Source of the DNA: a bacterium
GTDB lineage: Bacteria > Myxococcota_A > UBA9160 > UBA4427
Assembly (NCBI GenBank): GCA_024742285.1
Contig: JANSYR010000002.1
Coordinates: 310,001-374,000, forward strand
Direction: 5' to 3'
Length of the DNA: 64,000 nt
Shown here piece after piece: positions 53,906-63,067 of the stretch. The notes under the pieces were generated by a model. The model was not told the DNA's origin, made no database searches, and was given only the letters and a program-made list of their open reading frames with translations. Each line of letters starts with the position of its first letter. Positions within the stretch are counted from its first letter, which is position 1. The position numbers and the translations under genes are program-made.

Positions 53906-56900
53906 CCGAGTCCGCTTCCCGTCCCCCGATCCGCGTCGTGACGGCGGCCTCGCTCTTCGATGGCCACGACGCGGCGATCAACATCATGCGGCGACTGCTG
54001 CAGGGCCTCGGCGCCGAGGTGATCCATCTCGGCCACGACCGAAGCGTCGACGAGCTCGTCGAGGCGGCGCTCGAAGAAGACGCCGACGCGGTCGCGCTCT
54101 CGTCCTACCAGGGCGGGCACATGGAGTACTTCCAGTACCTGGTCCAGCGCCTCGCCGAAGTCGGCTTGCCGCACGTGCGTGTCTACGGCGGTGGCGGCGG
54201 GACGATCACGCCGGAAGAGATCGAGTCTCTCCACCGGATCGGCGTCGCCCGCGTCTTCAGTCCGGAGGACGGCCGCATCCTCGGCCTCGAGGGCATGATC
54301 GCGACGATCGTCGACGAGTGCCTCGAGGCCCGTGTCGACCGTGAAGCGGAGCCCGCCGCAGGCCTCGACGAGGTCGCCACAGGAATCGCCCATGCGGCGC
54401 CGCGGGACGTCGGGCGACTGATCACGTTCTTCGAGAGCTACGCCGACGCGCACAAAGACGACGCGGAGCGCGTCCGCGCCCGCGTGGCCGAACGGGCGGG
54501 GGCGAAGGCGCCGGTCATCGGCTTCACGGGCACGGGCGGCGCGGGCAAGTCGAGCGTCGTCGACGAGCTCGTGATGCGGCTGCGTCGAGATGCGCCGGAG
54601 CTGAGGATCGCGCTCCTGCTCGTCGATCCGACCCGCAGGCGGAGCGGCGGCGCCCTGCTCGGCGACCGCATCCGCATGAACGCGATCGGGGGTGAGCAGG
54701 TCTTTGTCCGCTCGATGGCGACTCGGCGCGCGAACCTGTCGCTGGCAGCGGCCGTGGGCGATGCACTCGCGGTGCTCCGAGCGGCGGACTTCGACCTCGT
54801 CTTCCTCGAGACCGCCGGCATCGGTCAGAGCGACTCCGAGATCGTCGACCAGGTCGACTGCTCGCTCTACGTGATGACGCCGGACTACGGCGCGCCGTCG
54901 CAGCTCGAGAAGATCGACATGATCGACTACGCGGACCTGATCGTGCTGAACAAGTGCGACCGGAGGGGCGCGGCGGACTCGCTCCGGGACGTGCGCAAGC
55001 AGTGGCGGCGGAACCGGAACGCGATGACCACGCCGGATGCCGAGGTGCCGGTCTTTCCGACGGTCGCCCGGAACTGGAACGATCCGGGTACGGAGCACCT
55101 CGCCCGGGCCCTCGAGGCCCGGCTCGGTGCGCTCGGGATCGCGGCCTTCTCGGACACGGCCGCCCCGGTGTTGAGCGAGAACCCGGTCTCGGAGGCGAGC
55201 GGTCTCGTTCCCGCCTCGCGTCAGCGCTACCTCGCCGAGATCGCGGAGTCCATCCGGGGCTACCGAGCCCGCGTCGAAGAGGACAGCGCCGCCGCCGCGC
55301 GCGCCGATGGCTACGCGCGGGTACTCGCCGCCGAGGGGTACGTCCCGGCAGTGCCGCTCGCGCCGATCGAGACGCCGCCCGGCGACGACGTCGCGGCACG
55401 CCTTGCGGAAGGCTACGCCGCCGCAGCGGCCCGGGTCGAGCCGTCGCTGGCCGCATCGCTGGCCGCATGGCCCGCGAAGCGCGAGCAATACCGGGCCGAT
55501 CGTCAGAGCTACACCGTCCGCGGTCGCGACATCGAGGTCGAGAACCGGACGACCACGCTCTCCGGCAACACGATTCCCAAGGTCGCGATTCCGCGGACCG
55601 ACGACTGGGGTGACCTCGCGCGATACCTTTCGCTCGAGAACGTGCCCGGCTCCTTCCCGTTCACCGCGGGCGTCTTTCCGTTCAAGCGAAGCGGCGAAGA
55701 CCCGGCCCGGATGTTCGCCGGCGAGGGCGGCCCCGAGCGCACGAACCGCCGCTTCCACTACGTCTCGGCGGGCCAGCCCGCGGCGCGTCTGTCGACCGCG
55801 TTCGACAGCGTGACCCTCTACGGCCGGAACCCGGCCGAGCAGCCCGACGTCTTCGGCAAGATCGGTAACTCGGGCGTGTCGATCTGCACCCTCGACGACG
55901 CGAAGAAGCTCTACTCGGGCTTCGATCTCGGCGCGCCGACGACTTCGGTCTCGCTCACGATCAACGGCCCCGCGCCGACGGTCCTCGCCTTCTTCCTGAA
56001 CGCCGCCGTCGATCAGCGCGTCGAGCGCCATCTGCGCGAGGCCGGCGAGCTCGAGGCGGCGGTGGCGCGCTTCTCCGCTGCGCTCGAGGCGAAGGGGCAG
56101 ACGCTGCCCGAGTACGCCGGGGATCAGCCTCCGACCCACGACGGGCTCGGCCTCGGGCTGCTCGGCATCCCGGGCGACCGGGTGGTCGACGCTCCGACCT
56201 ACGCGCGCCTGCGGAGCGAGGTCCTCCAGTCCGTTCGAGGCACCGTCCAGGCGGACATCCTGAAGGAGGACCAGGCCCAGAACACCTGCATCTTCTCCAC
56301 CGAGTTCTCCCTCAAGCTCCAGGGCGACATCCAGGAGACGTTCTGCCGAGAGAAGGTCTCGAACTTCTACTCGGTCTCGATCTCCGGCTACCACATGGCC
56401 GAGGCCGGCGCGAACCCGATCTCCCAGCTCGCCTTCACCCTCGCGAACGGCTTCACGTTCTGCGAGTACTTCCTCGCGCGCGGCATGTCGGTCGACGACT
56501 TCGCCTCGAACTTCTCGTTCTTCTTCTCGAACGGGCTCGACGCCGAGTACTCGGTGATGGGACGCGTGGCGCGACGCATCTGGGCCATCGCGATGCGCGA
56601 GAAGTACGGGGCCAGCGAGTCGAGCCAGAAGCTCAAGTACCACATCCAGACCTCGGGCCGTTCGCTCCACGCGCAGGAGATGGATTTCAACGACATCCGG
56701 ACGACGCTCCAGGCGCTGACGGCGCTCCAGGACCAGTGCAACAGCCTCCACACCAACGCCTACGACGAGGCGGTCACGACGCCGACCGAGGAGTCGGTGC
56801 GACGGGCGCTGGCGATCCAGCTGATCATCAACCGCGAAGCGGGGCTCATGAAGAACGAGAACCCGATCCAGGGCGCGTTCGTGATCGACGAGCTGACCGA

Positions 56901-57339
56901 TCTGGTCGAGGAGGCCGTCCTCCAGGAGTTCGAGCGGCTCTCGGAGCGGGGCGGCGTCCTCGGCGCGATGGAGACGCTCTATCAGCGCGGGCGGATCCAG
57001 GACGAGTCGATGGTCTACGAGCAGCTGAAGCACACGGGCGAGCTGCCGATCATCGGCGTCAACACGTTTCTGCCCGACGACCCGGCGGATCCGGTCCTCG
57101 ACGACGACAAGCTCATGCGCTCTTCGGACGCGGAGAAGCAGGCGCAGCTCGATTCCCTCGCCGCGTTCCACGCCCGTTGGGCGGACGAGGCGCCCGCGGC
57201 GCTGGCGCGACTCCAGGAGAAGGCCCGGAACGGGGAGAACCTCTTCGACGAGCTCCTCGAGACGGTCAAGGTCGCGAGCCTCGGCCAGATCAGCGAGGCG
57301 CTCTTCGAGGTCGGCGGACGCTACCGCCGGGCGATGTAG
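53902..57339 (+). CDS. icmF: Fused isobutyryl-CoA mutase IcmF
   Basis: An 1145-aa B12-dependent mutase with three parts. A B12-binding domain (residues about 10-145, ASLFDGHDAAINIMRRLL with the cobalt-ligating His) is followed by a MeaI-type G-protein chaperone (about 205-420, Walker A GFTGTGGAGKSSVV, NKCD). The third part is the mutase barrel (about 540-1145). The barrel has RRFHYVSAGQ and AQNTCIFSTEF, where a Phe and a Gln replace the Tyr and Arg of methylmalonyl-CoA mutase. That pattern is known for isobutyryl/butyryl-CoA interconversion, and some IcmF also isomerise isovaleryl-CoA. The start overlaps the merR stop. It acts in valine or branched-chain acyl-CoA metabolism. Confidence 0.95.
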   Translation: MTESASRPPIRVVTAASLFDGHDAAINIMRRLLQGLGAEVIHLGHDRSVDELVEAALEEDADAVALSSYQGGHMEYFQYLVQRLAEVGLPHVRVYGGGGGTITPEEIESLHRIGVARVFSPEDGRILGLEGMIATIVDECLEARVDREAEPAAGLDEVATGIAHAAPRDVGRLITFFESYADAHKDDAERVRARVAERAGAKAPVIGFTGTGGAGKSSVVDELVMRLRRDAPELRIALLLVDPTRRRSGGALLGDRIRMNAIGGEQVFVRSMATRRANLSLAAAVGDALAVLRAADFDLVFLETAGIGQSDSEIVDQVDCSLYVMTPDYGAPSQLEKIDMIDYADLIVLNKCDRRGAADSLRDVRKQWRRNRNAMTTPDAEVPVFPTVARNWNDPGTEHLARALEARLGALGIAAFSDTAAPVLSENPVSEASGLVPASRQRYLAEIAESIRGYRARVEEDSAAAARADGYARVLAAEGYVPAVPLAPIETPPGDDVAARLAEGYAAAAARVEPSLAASLAAWPAKREQYRADRQSYTVRGRDIEVENRTTTLSGNTIPKVAIPRTDDWGDLARYLSLENVPGSFPFTAGVFPFKRSGEDPARMFAGEGGPERTNRRFHYVSAGQPAARLSTAFDSVTLYGRNPAEQPDVFGKIGNSGVSICTLDDAKKLYSGFDLGAPTTSVSLTINGPAPTVLAFFLNAAVDQRVERHLREAGELEAAVARFSAALEAKGQTLPEYAGDQPPTHDGLGLGLLGIPGDRVVDAPTYARLRSEVLQSVRGTVQADILKEDQAQNTCIFSTEFSLKLQGDIQETFCREKVSNFYSVSISGYHMAEAGANPISQLAFTLANGFTFCEYFLARGMSVDDFASNFSFFFSNGLDAEYSVMGRVARRIWAIAMREKYGASESSQKLKYHIQTSGRSLHAQEMDFNDIRTTLQALTALQDQCNSLHTNAYDEAVTTPTEESVRRALAIQLIINREAGLMKNENPIQGAFVIDELTDLVEEAVLQEFERLSERGGVLGAMETLYQRGRIQDESMVYEQLKHTGELPIIGVNTFLPDDPADPVLDDDKLMRSSDAEKQAQLDSLAAFHARWADEAPAALARLQEKARNGENLFDELLETVKVASLGQISEALFEVGGRYRRAM

Positions 57340-57400
57340 ACCTTCGACGGTAGGCCGCCTAAGTCACTGAAAACGAAATGGATGTCGGGCGGGACGGGGC

Positions 57401-57409
57401 TGCTAGACT
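57401..57409 (+). promoter_or_regulatory. Candidate extended -10 for mcm-meaB
   Basis: TGCTAGACT (TGN plus TAGACT) lies about 112 bases upstream of the mutase ATG in the 181-bp gap after icmF. No matching -35 is visible, as is usual for extended -10 promoters. The same hexamer is found before miaE. Confidence 0.35.
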
Positions 57410-57520
57410 CGGCCGCCCCGAGGTCCCGACGGACCGCACGGGCGCGACGCGGACCCCCACCCGGCCGAACGACCGGGTACCCGGAAACGGGCCGCGATCC
57501 CCAGCACAGGAGCCAACGAG

Positions 57521-59683
57521 ATGGCCGATTCGAAGGGCGGCATCCGCGCCGCCGATCAGCTTTCCGAGTGGAAGGAACTCGCGAGCAAGGAGCTCCGCGG
57601 CAAGGACGTGGACGACCTCGTCTGGACCAGCCCCGACGGGCTCGACGTGAAGGCGCTCTATACCGCCGCCGACCTCGAGGGCCTCGACCATGCCGACACG
57701 CTCCCCGGCATGTTCCCCTTCCTGCGCGGTCCGCGGGCCACGATGTACGCGAACCGGCCCTGGACGCTCCGACAGTACGCGGGCTTCTCGACCGCCGAGG
57801 AGTCGAACCGCTTCTACAAGGCCAATCTGGCGGCGGGCCAGCAGGGGCTCTCGGTCGCCTTCGATCTCGCGACTCATCGCGGGTACGACTCGGACCACGA
57901 GCGCGTGACCGGCGACGTCGGCAAGGCCGGCGTGGCGATCGACTCGGTCGAGGACATGAAGATCCTCTTCGACGGGATCCCGCTCGGCGAGGTGACCGTC
58001 TCGATGACCATGAACGGAGCGGTGATCCCGGTCCTCGCGTCGTTCATCGTCGCCGGCGAGGAGCAGGGCGTCGATCGCAAGAATCTCGCGGGCACGATCC
58101 AGAACGACATCCTCCAGGAGTTCATGGTCCGCAACACCTACATCTATCCACCGACCCCGAGCATGAGGCTGGTCGCGGACATCATCGAGTACACGGCGAA
58201 GGAGATGCCGAAGTTCAACTCGATCTCGATCTCCGGCTACCACATGCAGGAGGCCGGGGCGACGACGGTCCAGGAGCTCGCCTTCACGATCGCCGACGGT
58301 CTCGAGTACGTCCGCGCCGCTCTCAGCAAGGGCATGGACGTCGACAAGTTCGCCGGCCGACTCTCGTTCTTCTGGTGCATCGGCATGAACTTCTACATGG
58401 AGATCGCCAAGATGCGCGCCGCCCGCCGGATCTGGGCCGAGCGCATGCAGAAGGAGTTCAAGCCGAAGAACGCCCGGAGCATGATGCTCCGCACCCACTC
58501 CCAGACCTCGGGCGCGTCGCTGACCGAGCAGGATCCGATGAACAACGTGATCCGGACGACGGTCGAGGCGATGGCGTCGGTCTTCGGCGGGACGCAGTCG
58601 CTCCACACGAACGGCTACGACGAGGCGGTCTCGCTTCCCACCGACACCGCGGCGCGCGTCGCCCGGAACACCCAGCTCATCCTCCAGGAGGAGTCGGGGA
58701 TCCCGGCGGTCGTCGATCCCTGGGCGGGCTCCTACTTCATGGAGAACCTGACCCAGCAGGTCTACGAGGCGGCCAACGAGCTGATCGACGAGGTCGAAGC
58801 GCTCGGCGGGATGACGCAGGCGATCGAGCAGGGCATGCCGAAGCTCCGGATCGAGGAGTCGGCCACGCGTCGCCAGGCGCGCGTGGACTCGGGCGAGGAC
58901 GTCATCGTCGGCGTCAACAAGTACCGCCTCGCGGAAGAAGACCCGATCGAAATTCGCGACATCGACAACACCGCCGTGCGCGAGTCCCAGTGCCGCCGGC
59001 TCGACGACATCCGGGCGAACCGGGACCAGGCCGCCGTCGACGCGGCGCTGTCCCACGTCACGGAGCTCGCGGAGAGCGGAGAAGGCAACATGCTCGAGGC
59101 GGCCGTCGCGGCCGCCCGCGTGCGCGCGACCGTCGGCGAGATCACGGAAGCGATGGAGAAGGTCTACTCTCGCCATCGCGCCGAGGTTCGCTCGGTCTCG
59201 GGGGTCTATCGCCAGATGTACCGCGACGAAGACGCGTTCGAGAAGGTGTCGAAGGACGTCGCCGAGTTCGGCGAGCGCCAGGGGCGTCGCCCGCGCATGC
59301 TCGCCGTCAAGCTCGGCCAGGACGGGCACGACCGCGGGATCAAGGTCATCGCGACCTCCTTCGCCGACCTCGGCTTCGACGTCGACGTCGGCCCGCTCTT
59401 CCAGACCCCCGAAGAGGCGGCCCAGCAGGCGATCGACAACGACGTACACGTGATCGGCGTCTCCAGTCAGGCGGCCGGCCACAAGACCCTCGTGCCCCAG
59501 CTGATCAAGGCCCTCGCCGACGTCGGCGCCTCGGACATCGCGGTCATCGTCGGTGGCATCATCCCGCCCCAGGACTACGACTTCCTGCGCGAGGCCGGTG
59601 TCTCGGCGATCTTCGGTCCCGGCACGCCGGTTCCGGACGCCGCCGCCGAGGTGCTTCAGGTCCTGAAGAATCGCGCCGCCTGA
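57521..59683 (+). CDS. scpA: Methylmalonyl-CoA mutase, single-chain catalytic type
   Basis: A 720-aa adenosylcobalamin enzyme that interconverts methylmalonyl-CoA and succinyl-CoA. The mutase barrel has [20 protein letters not shown] with the substrate Tyr and [15 protein letters not shown] with the Arg that marks methylmalonyl-CoA. The C-terminal B12 domain (about residues 585-720) has [15 protein letters not shown], with the cobalt-ligating His. It is one chain with both parts, like the catalytic alpha subunit of two-subunit enzymes, and no small beta subunit is present. AGGAG lies upstream of the ATG. The stop overlaps meaB by one base (TGATG). Confidence 0.94.
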   Translation: MADSKGGIRAADQLSEWKELASKELRGKDVDDLVWTSPDGLDVKALYTAADLEGLDHADTLPGMFPFLRGPRATMYANRPWTLRQYAGFSTAEESNRFYKANLAAGQQGLSVAFDLATHRGYDSDHERVTGDVGKAGVAIDSVEDMKILFDGIPLGEVTVSMTMNGAVIPVLASFIVAGEEQGVDRKNLAGTIQNDILQEFMVRNTYIYPPTPSMRLVADIIEYTAKEMPKFNSISISGYHMQEAGATTVQELAFTIADGLEYVRAALSKGMDVDKFAGRLSFFWCIGMNFYMEIAKMRAARRIWAERMQKEFKPKNARSMMLRTHSQTSGASLTEQDPMNNVIRTTVEAMASVFGGTQSLHTNGYDEAVSLPTDTAARVARNTQLILQEESGIPAVVDPWAGSYFMENLTQQVYEAANELIDEVEALGGMTQAIEQGMPKLRIEESATRRQARVDSGEDVIVGVNKYRLAEEDPIEIRDIDNTAVRESQCRRLDDIRANRDQAAVDAALSHVTELAESGEGNMLEAAVAAARVRATVGEITEAMEKVYSRHRAEVRSVSGVYRQMYRDEDAFEKVSKDVAEFGERQGRRPRMLAVKLGQDGHDRGIKVIATSFADLGFDVDVGPLFQTPEEAAQQAIDNDVHVIGVSSQAAGHKTLVPQLIKALADVGASDIAVIVGGIIPPQDYDFLREAGVSAIFGPGTPVPDAAAEVLQVLKNRAA

Positions 59684-60687
59684 TGCCTCCTCGGACGGGA
59701 GCGCCAGGCACGGCCGATCCCGCCGAAGTCGCCCGCGCGATCCGTGCGGGCGACCGGCGTGCGATGGCGCGGGCCATCACGAAGCTCGAGAGCACCCGCG
59801 ACGAGGACTACGCGGCGGGTCAGGCGATCCTCGAAGAGATGATCGAGGACGCCGGAGATGCGATCCGTGTCGGCATCACCGGTCCGCCCGGCGTCGGCAA
59901 GAGCACCTTCATCGAGGCGCTCGGTCTCTACCTGGTGGAGCAGGGCAAGCGGGTGGCCGTGCTCGCGGTCGATCCGTCGAGTCCGGTGACCGGCGGCTCC
60001 ATTCTCGGTGACAAGACGCGGATGGAGCGGTTGACCGTACGGCCGGAGGCCTTCATCCGGCCGTCGCCATCCGGCGGCTCCCTCGGCGGTGTCGCCCATC
60101 GGACCCGCGAGGCGATGCTGCTCTGCGAGGCCGCGGGCTACGACGTGATCCTGATCGAGACCGTCGGGATCGGCCAGTCCGAGGTCACGGTCGCCTCGAT
60201 GGTCGACTTCTTCCTGGTGCTCCTGCTGCCTTCCGGTGGCGACGAGCTGCAGGGGATCAAGAAGGGCGTGATCGAGCTCGCGGACGCGCTCGTCGTCAAC
60301 AAGGCGGACGGGCCGATGGAGCAGACGGCCCATCGCACGCGCGTCGACTACGCCAGCGCCCTGGATCTGATCCGCCAGACGAACGACGAGTGGCGCCCGG
60401 TGGCCCTCGCGGCGAGCGCGCTCAACGAGGAAGGGATCGCCCCGGTCTGGAACACGATCACGGAGCATCATGCGCTCTGTGTCGCCAATGGCGGCTTCGA
60501 GCAGCGTCGGCGCGATCAGGCCAAGGACTGGATGTGGAAGCTCGTGGACGAGGGGATCGCCCGGGAGTTCCGCGAGCAGCCCGGCATGGACGCGCGCATC
60601 GCCGAGCAGGAGGCCAGCGTCGCCGCCCAGAAGACGACGCCCGCCGCCGCGGCGCGGCTCCTTCTCGACGCCTTTCGGGCGCGCTGA
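59683..60687 (+). CDS. meaB: Methylmalonyl-CoA mutase-associated GTPase MeaB
   Basis: A 334-aa G3E-type GTPase that guards the mutase against inactivation and gates B12 delivery. Visible elements are Walker A GITGPPGVGKSTFIEAL (about residues 63-79), AVLAVDPSSPVTGGSILGDKTRM (in parts), PSPSGGSLGGVA, the Walker B-type region VILIETVGIGQSE and NKAD in LVVNKADGPM. The C-terminal arm (VDEGIAREFREQ to the end) is the dimerisation part. It is translationally coupled to the mutase. IcmF has its own built-in equivalent, so each mutase here has its chaperone. Confidence 0.94.
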   Translation: MPPRTGAPGTADPAEVARAIRAGDRRAMARAITKLESTRDEDYAAGQAILEEMIEDAGDAIRVGITGPPGVGKSTFIEALGLYLVEQGKRVAVLAVDPSSPVTGGSILGDKTRMERLTVRPEAFIRPSPSGGSLGGVAHRTREAMLLCEAAGYDVILIETVGIGQSEVTVASMVDFFLVLLLPSGGDELQGIKKGVIELADALVVNKADGPMEQTAHRTRVDYASALDLIRQTNDEWRPVALAASALNEEGIAPVWNTITEHHALCVANGGFEQRRRDQAKDWMWKLVDEGIAREFREQPGMDARIAEQEASVAAQKTTPAAAARLLLDAFRAR

Positions 60688-60814
60688 CCGACCGCCTGAG
60701 GGGGCAGGGCCGCGGCGGGGCACGGGAATTCCGGATCCGGGCTCAATCCGTCCCGCGGATCCGCCGATGAGGCCCTGAGCACCGGCGCGCAATGCGTCGG
60801 CAGGAGTCGCGGTC

Positions 60815-61474
60815 ATGGTCCAGATCAACATGAGCAGCAAAGAGATCACGCTGAAGGTCGTCTACTACGGCCCGGCGCTCTCCGGCAAGACCAGCAATCT
60901 CCAGATGCTGCACGAGATGATGGACGAGTCGACGCGCAGCCACATGCTGACCCTCGACACGAAGGACGACCGCACCCTCTACTTCGACTTCCTGCCCGTC
61001 GAGTTCGACACGGTGGGGGGCTTCTCGGTCAAGATGAAGCTCTTCACCGTCCCCGGGCAGGTCATGCACAAGTCGACCCGCAAGGTCGTCCTCGCCGGCG
61101 CCGACGCGATCGCTTTCGTCGCGGACAGTCAGCGGAGTGCCGCCTCGGCGAACGCCTACTCCTGGCGCGACATGGAAGCGAACCTCAAGGCCCATGGGAT
61201 CGACTTCGATTCGCTGCCCAAGGTCGTGCAGTTCAACAAGCGCGACATGCCCGACGTGAAGGATCTCGCCGAGATCAAGAAACAGTGGGGCGACACGCCG
61301 ACCTTTCCGGCGATCGCGACCCGAGGCGAGGGGGTCGTGGAGACCTTCCGCGAGCTGATGCGCGTGCTCTACCGCGGGCTCGAAGACCGTCACGACTTCT
61401 CGGCGAAGTTCGCGCTCTCGGAGGAGGAGTTCCTCAAGGGCGTGATGAAGAACTTCAAGGGCACGTCCGCCTAG
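60815..61474 (+). CDS. MglA-like small GTPase
   Basis: A 219-aa Ras-like GTPase. Visible elements are P-loop GPALSGKTSN (about residues 19-28), TLDTKDDRTLYFDFLPVEF as the PM1/switch region, TVPGQVMHKSTRKVVLAGAD (with the conserved Gln), FVADSQRS and QFNKRD as G4. MglA proteins set cell polarity and gliding or twisting in myxobacteria and are controlled by the MglB roadblock protein, which is not adjacent here. GGAG lies upstream; an ATG five codons in is an alternative start. The neighbours are metabolic, so its role in this organism is open. Confidence 0.88.
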   Translation: MVQINMSSKEITLKVVYYGPALSGKTSNLQMLHEMMDESTRSHMLTLDTKDDRTLYFDFLPVEFDTVGGFSVKMKLFTVPGQVMHKSTRKVVLAGADAIAFVADSQRSAASANAYSWRDMEANLKAHGIDFDSLPKVVQFNKRDMPDVKDLAEIKKQWGDTPTFPAIATRGEGVVETFRELMRVLYRGLEDRHDFSAKFALSEEEFLKGVMKNFKGTSA

Positions 61475-61564
61475 CCCGCGTGCTTCGGCGCTCCGCGCGA
61501 GCGTCGGCTGCCGCCCGCGACGGCCGCCACCCGCTCGCCGCTCCGCCGTGAACCCTGCGTCGCA

Positions 61565-61581
61565 CCACGGGAATCCCGTGG
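61565..61581. other. Hairpin CCACGGG-AAT-CCCGTGG before ribBA
   Basis: A perfect 7-bp inverted repeat with a 3-base loop, in the 292-bp gap between the GTPase and ribBA. No T-run follows. It may end the upstream transcript weakly or be a binding site. I looked for an FMN riboswitch in this gap and did not see its conserved blocks. Confidence 0.45.
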
Positions 61582-61614
61582 ACGCCGAGTCCTTGGACGC
61601 GCTCGGCCGCGTGA

Positions 61615-61643
61615 TTGACACCCCAGTCAACCATGCCTATCGT
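61615..61643 (+). promoter_or_regulatory. Sigma-70-type promoter of ribBA
   Basis: TTGACA at 61615-61620, a 17-base spacer and TATCGT at 61638-61643 make the best promoter match in the window. The leader to the ribBA ATG would be about 115 bases. It contains GC-rich inverted repeats (around 61660-61680) but no recognisable riboswitch. Confidence 0.6.
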
Positions 61644-61766
61644 CGACGCACCGTCACCCCCGGGTATTCCGCCCGGGTGCGCCCTCCAACCGCTGCCGGA
61701 ACCGCGCGAGAGGCCTCGTCTCCTCTCAGGTCTGGACGGCGGGATCGCTAAGGTGAGCCTCTCCCC

Positions 61767-63050
61767 ATGTCCAAGTCCGAACCCGATTCGCGGCCCGCGC
61801 GCGAAATCCAGGAGAGCGAGCCGGGACCCGGCCTCTCGACCATCTCCGAAGCGATCGACGACATCGCCGCCGGCAAGATGGTGATCCTCGTCGACGACGA
61901 GGACCGTGAGAACGAGGGCGACCTCGTGATCGCCGCGGACAAGTGCACGCCCGAGGCGATCAACTTCATGGCCAAGTACGGCCGCGGGCTGATCTGTCTT
62001 CCGATGGAGGAAGAGCAGCTCGAGCGCCTCAACCTCGCGATGATGGTGCCGGACTACGAGAACACCACGCCCTACGGCACGGCGTTCACCGTCTCGATCG
62101 AGGCCCGAGAGGGCGTGACGACGGGCATCTCGGCGGCGGATCGAAGCGCGACCGTGCTCGCGGCGGTGAACCCCGACGCGAAGCCCACGGACATCGTCCG
62201 GCCCGGGCACATCTTCCCGCTGCGCGCGCGACAGGGCGGCGTCCTCCGACGCGTCGGCCAGACCGAGGGGTCGGTCGACCTGGCCCGACTCGCCGGGTGC
62301 CACCCGTCGGGCGTGATCTGCGAGATCATGAACGACGACGGCACGATGGCGCGGCTGCCCGACCTGGTCGAGTTCGCGAAGGAGCACGATCTCAAGATCG
62401 TGACCATCAAGGACCTCGTCGCCTATCGCCTGCGCAACGAGCAGCTCGTCCACCGCTCCGCGGTCGCGAAGATGCCGACGAAGCACGGCGAGTTCGACGC
62501 GATCGTCTTCGAGAACGAGATCGATCACGTCGATCACATGGCGCTGGTCATGGGCGAGATCGACCCCGAGAAGCCGGTCCTGATCCGCGTGCATTCCGAA
62601 TGCCTGACCGGAGACGCATTCGGCTCGATGCGCTGCGACTGCGGCGAGCAGCTCGACGCGGCGATGCGCATGATCTCGGAAGAGGGCGGCGGGATCATCC
62701 TCTACATGCGCCAGGAAGGCCGCGGGATCGGCCTCAAGAACAAGATCAAGGCCTACGAGCTCCAGGACAAGGAAGGGCTCGACACGGTCGAGGCCAACAA
62801 CAAGCTCGGCTTCGGCGCCGACCTGCGCGACTACGGCGTGGGCGCCCAGATCCTCGCGGATCTCGGCGTGACGAAGATCCGGATCCTCACGAACAACCCC
62901 GGCAAGCGCGCCGGGATCAGTGGCTACGGCGTCGAGATCGTCGAGCGGGTTCCGCTCGAGATCGAGCCCAACGCCAGCAACCTGAACTACCTGAAGACCA
63001 AGAAGGAAAAGCTCGGGCACGTCCTGAGCTTCCGGTCCCAGGGCGAGTAG
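61767..63050 (+). CDS. ribBA: Bifunctional DHBP synthase / GTP cyclohydrolase II RibBA
   Basis: A 427-aa enzyme for the two entry steps of riboflavin synthesis. Residues about 25-225 are Rib[47 protein letters not shown] and [18 protein letters not shown]. Residues about 228-425 are Rib[21 protein letters not shown] with the zinc cysteines, [13 protein letters not shown] and [19 protein letters not shown] lies 9 bases upstream of the ATG. A short acidic N-terminal extension precedes RibB. It has its own promoter and is 17 bases before the next gene. Confidence 0.95.
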   Translation: MSKSEPDSRPAREIQESEPGPGLSTISEAIDDIAAGKMVILVDDEDRENEGDLVIAADKCTPEAINFMAKYGRGLICLPMEEEQLERLNLAMMVPDYENTTPYGTAFTVSIEAREGVTTGISAADRSATVLAAVNPDAKPTDIVRPGHIFPLRARQGGVLRRVGQTEGSVDLARLAGCHPSGVICEIMNDDGTMARLPDLVEFAKEHDLKIVTIKDLVAYRLRNEQLVHRSAVAKMPTKHGEFDAIVFENEIDHVDHMALVMGEIDPEKPVLIRVHSECLTGDAFGSMRCDCGEQLDAAMRMISEEGGGIILYMRQEGRGIGLKNKIKAYELQDKEGLDTVEANNKLGFGADLRDYGVGAQILADLGVTKIRILTNNPGKRAGISGYGVEIVERVPLEIEPNASNLNYLKTKKEKLGHVLSFRSQGE

Positions 63051-63067
63051 AGAGCAAGGAAGAGACG

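Noticed and set aside
61475-61766. FMN riboswitch before ribBA
   Set aside because: The conserved FMN-element blocks were not found; only a promoter and GC-rich inverted repeats are visible.
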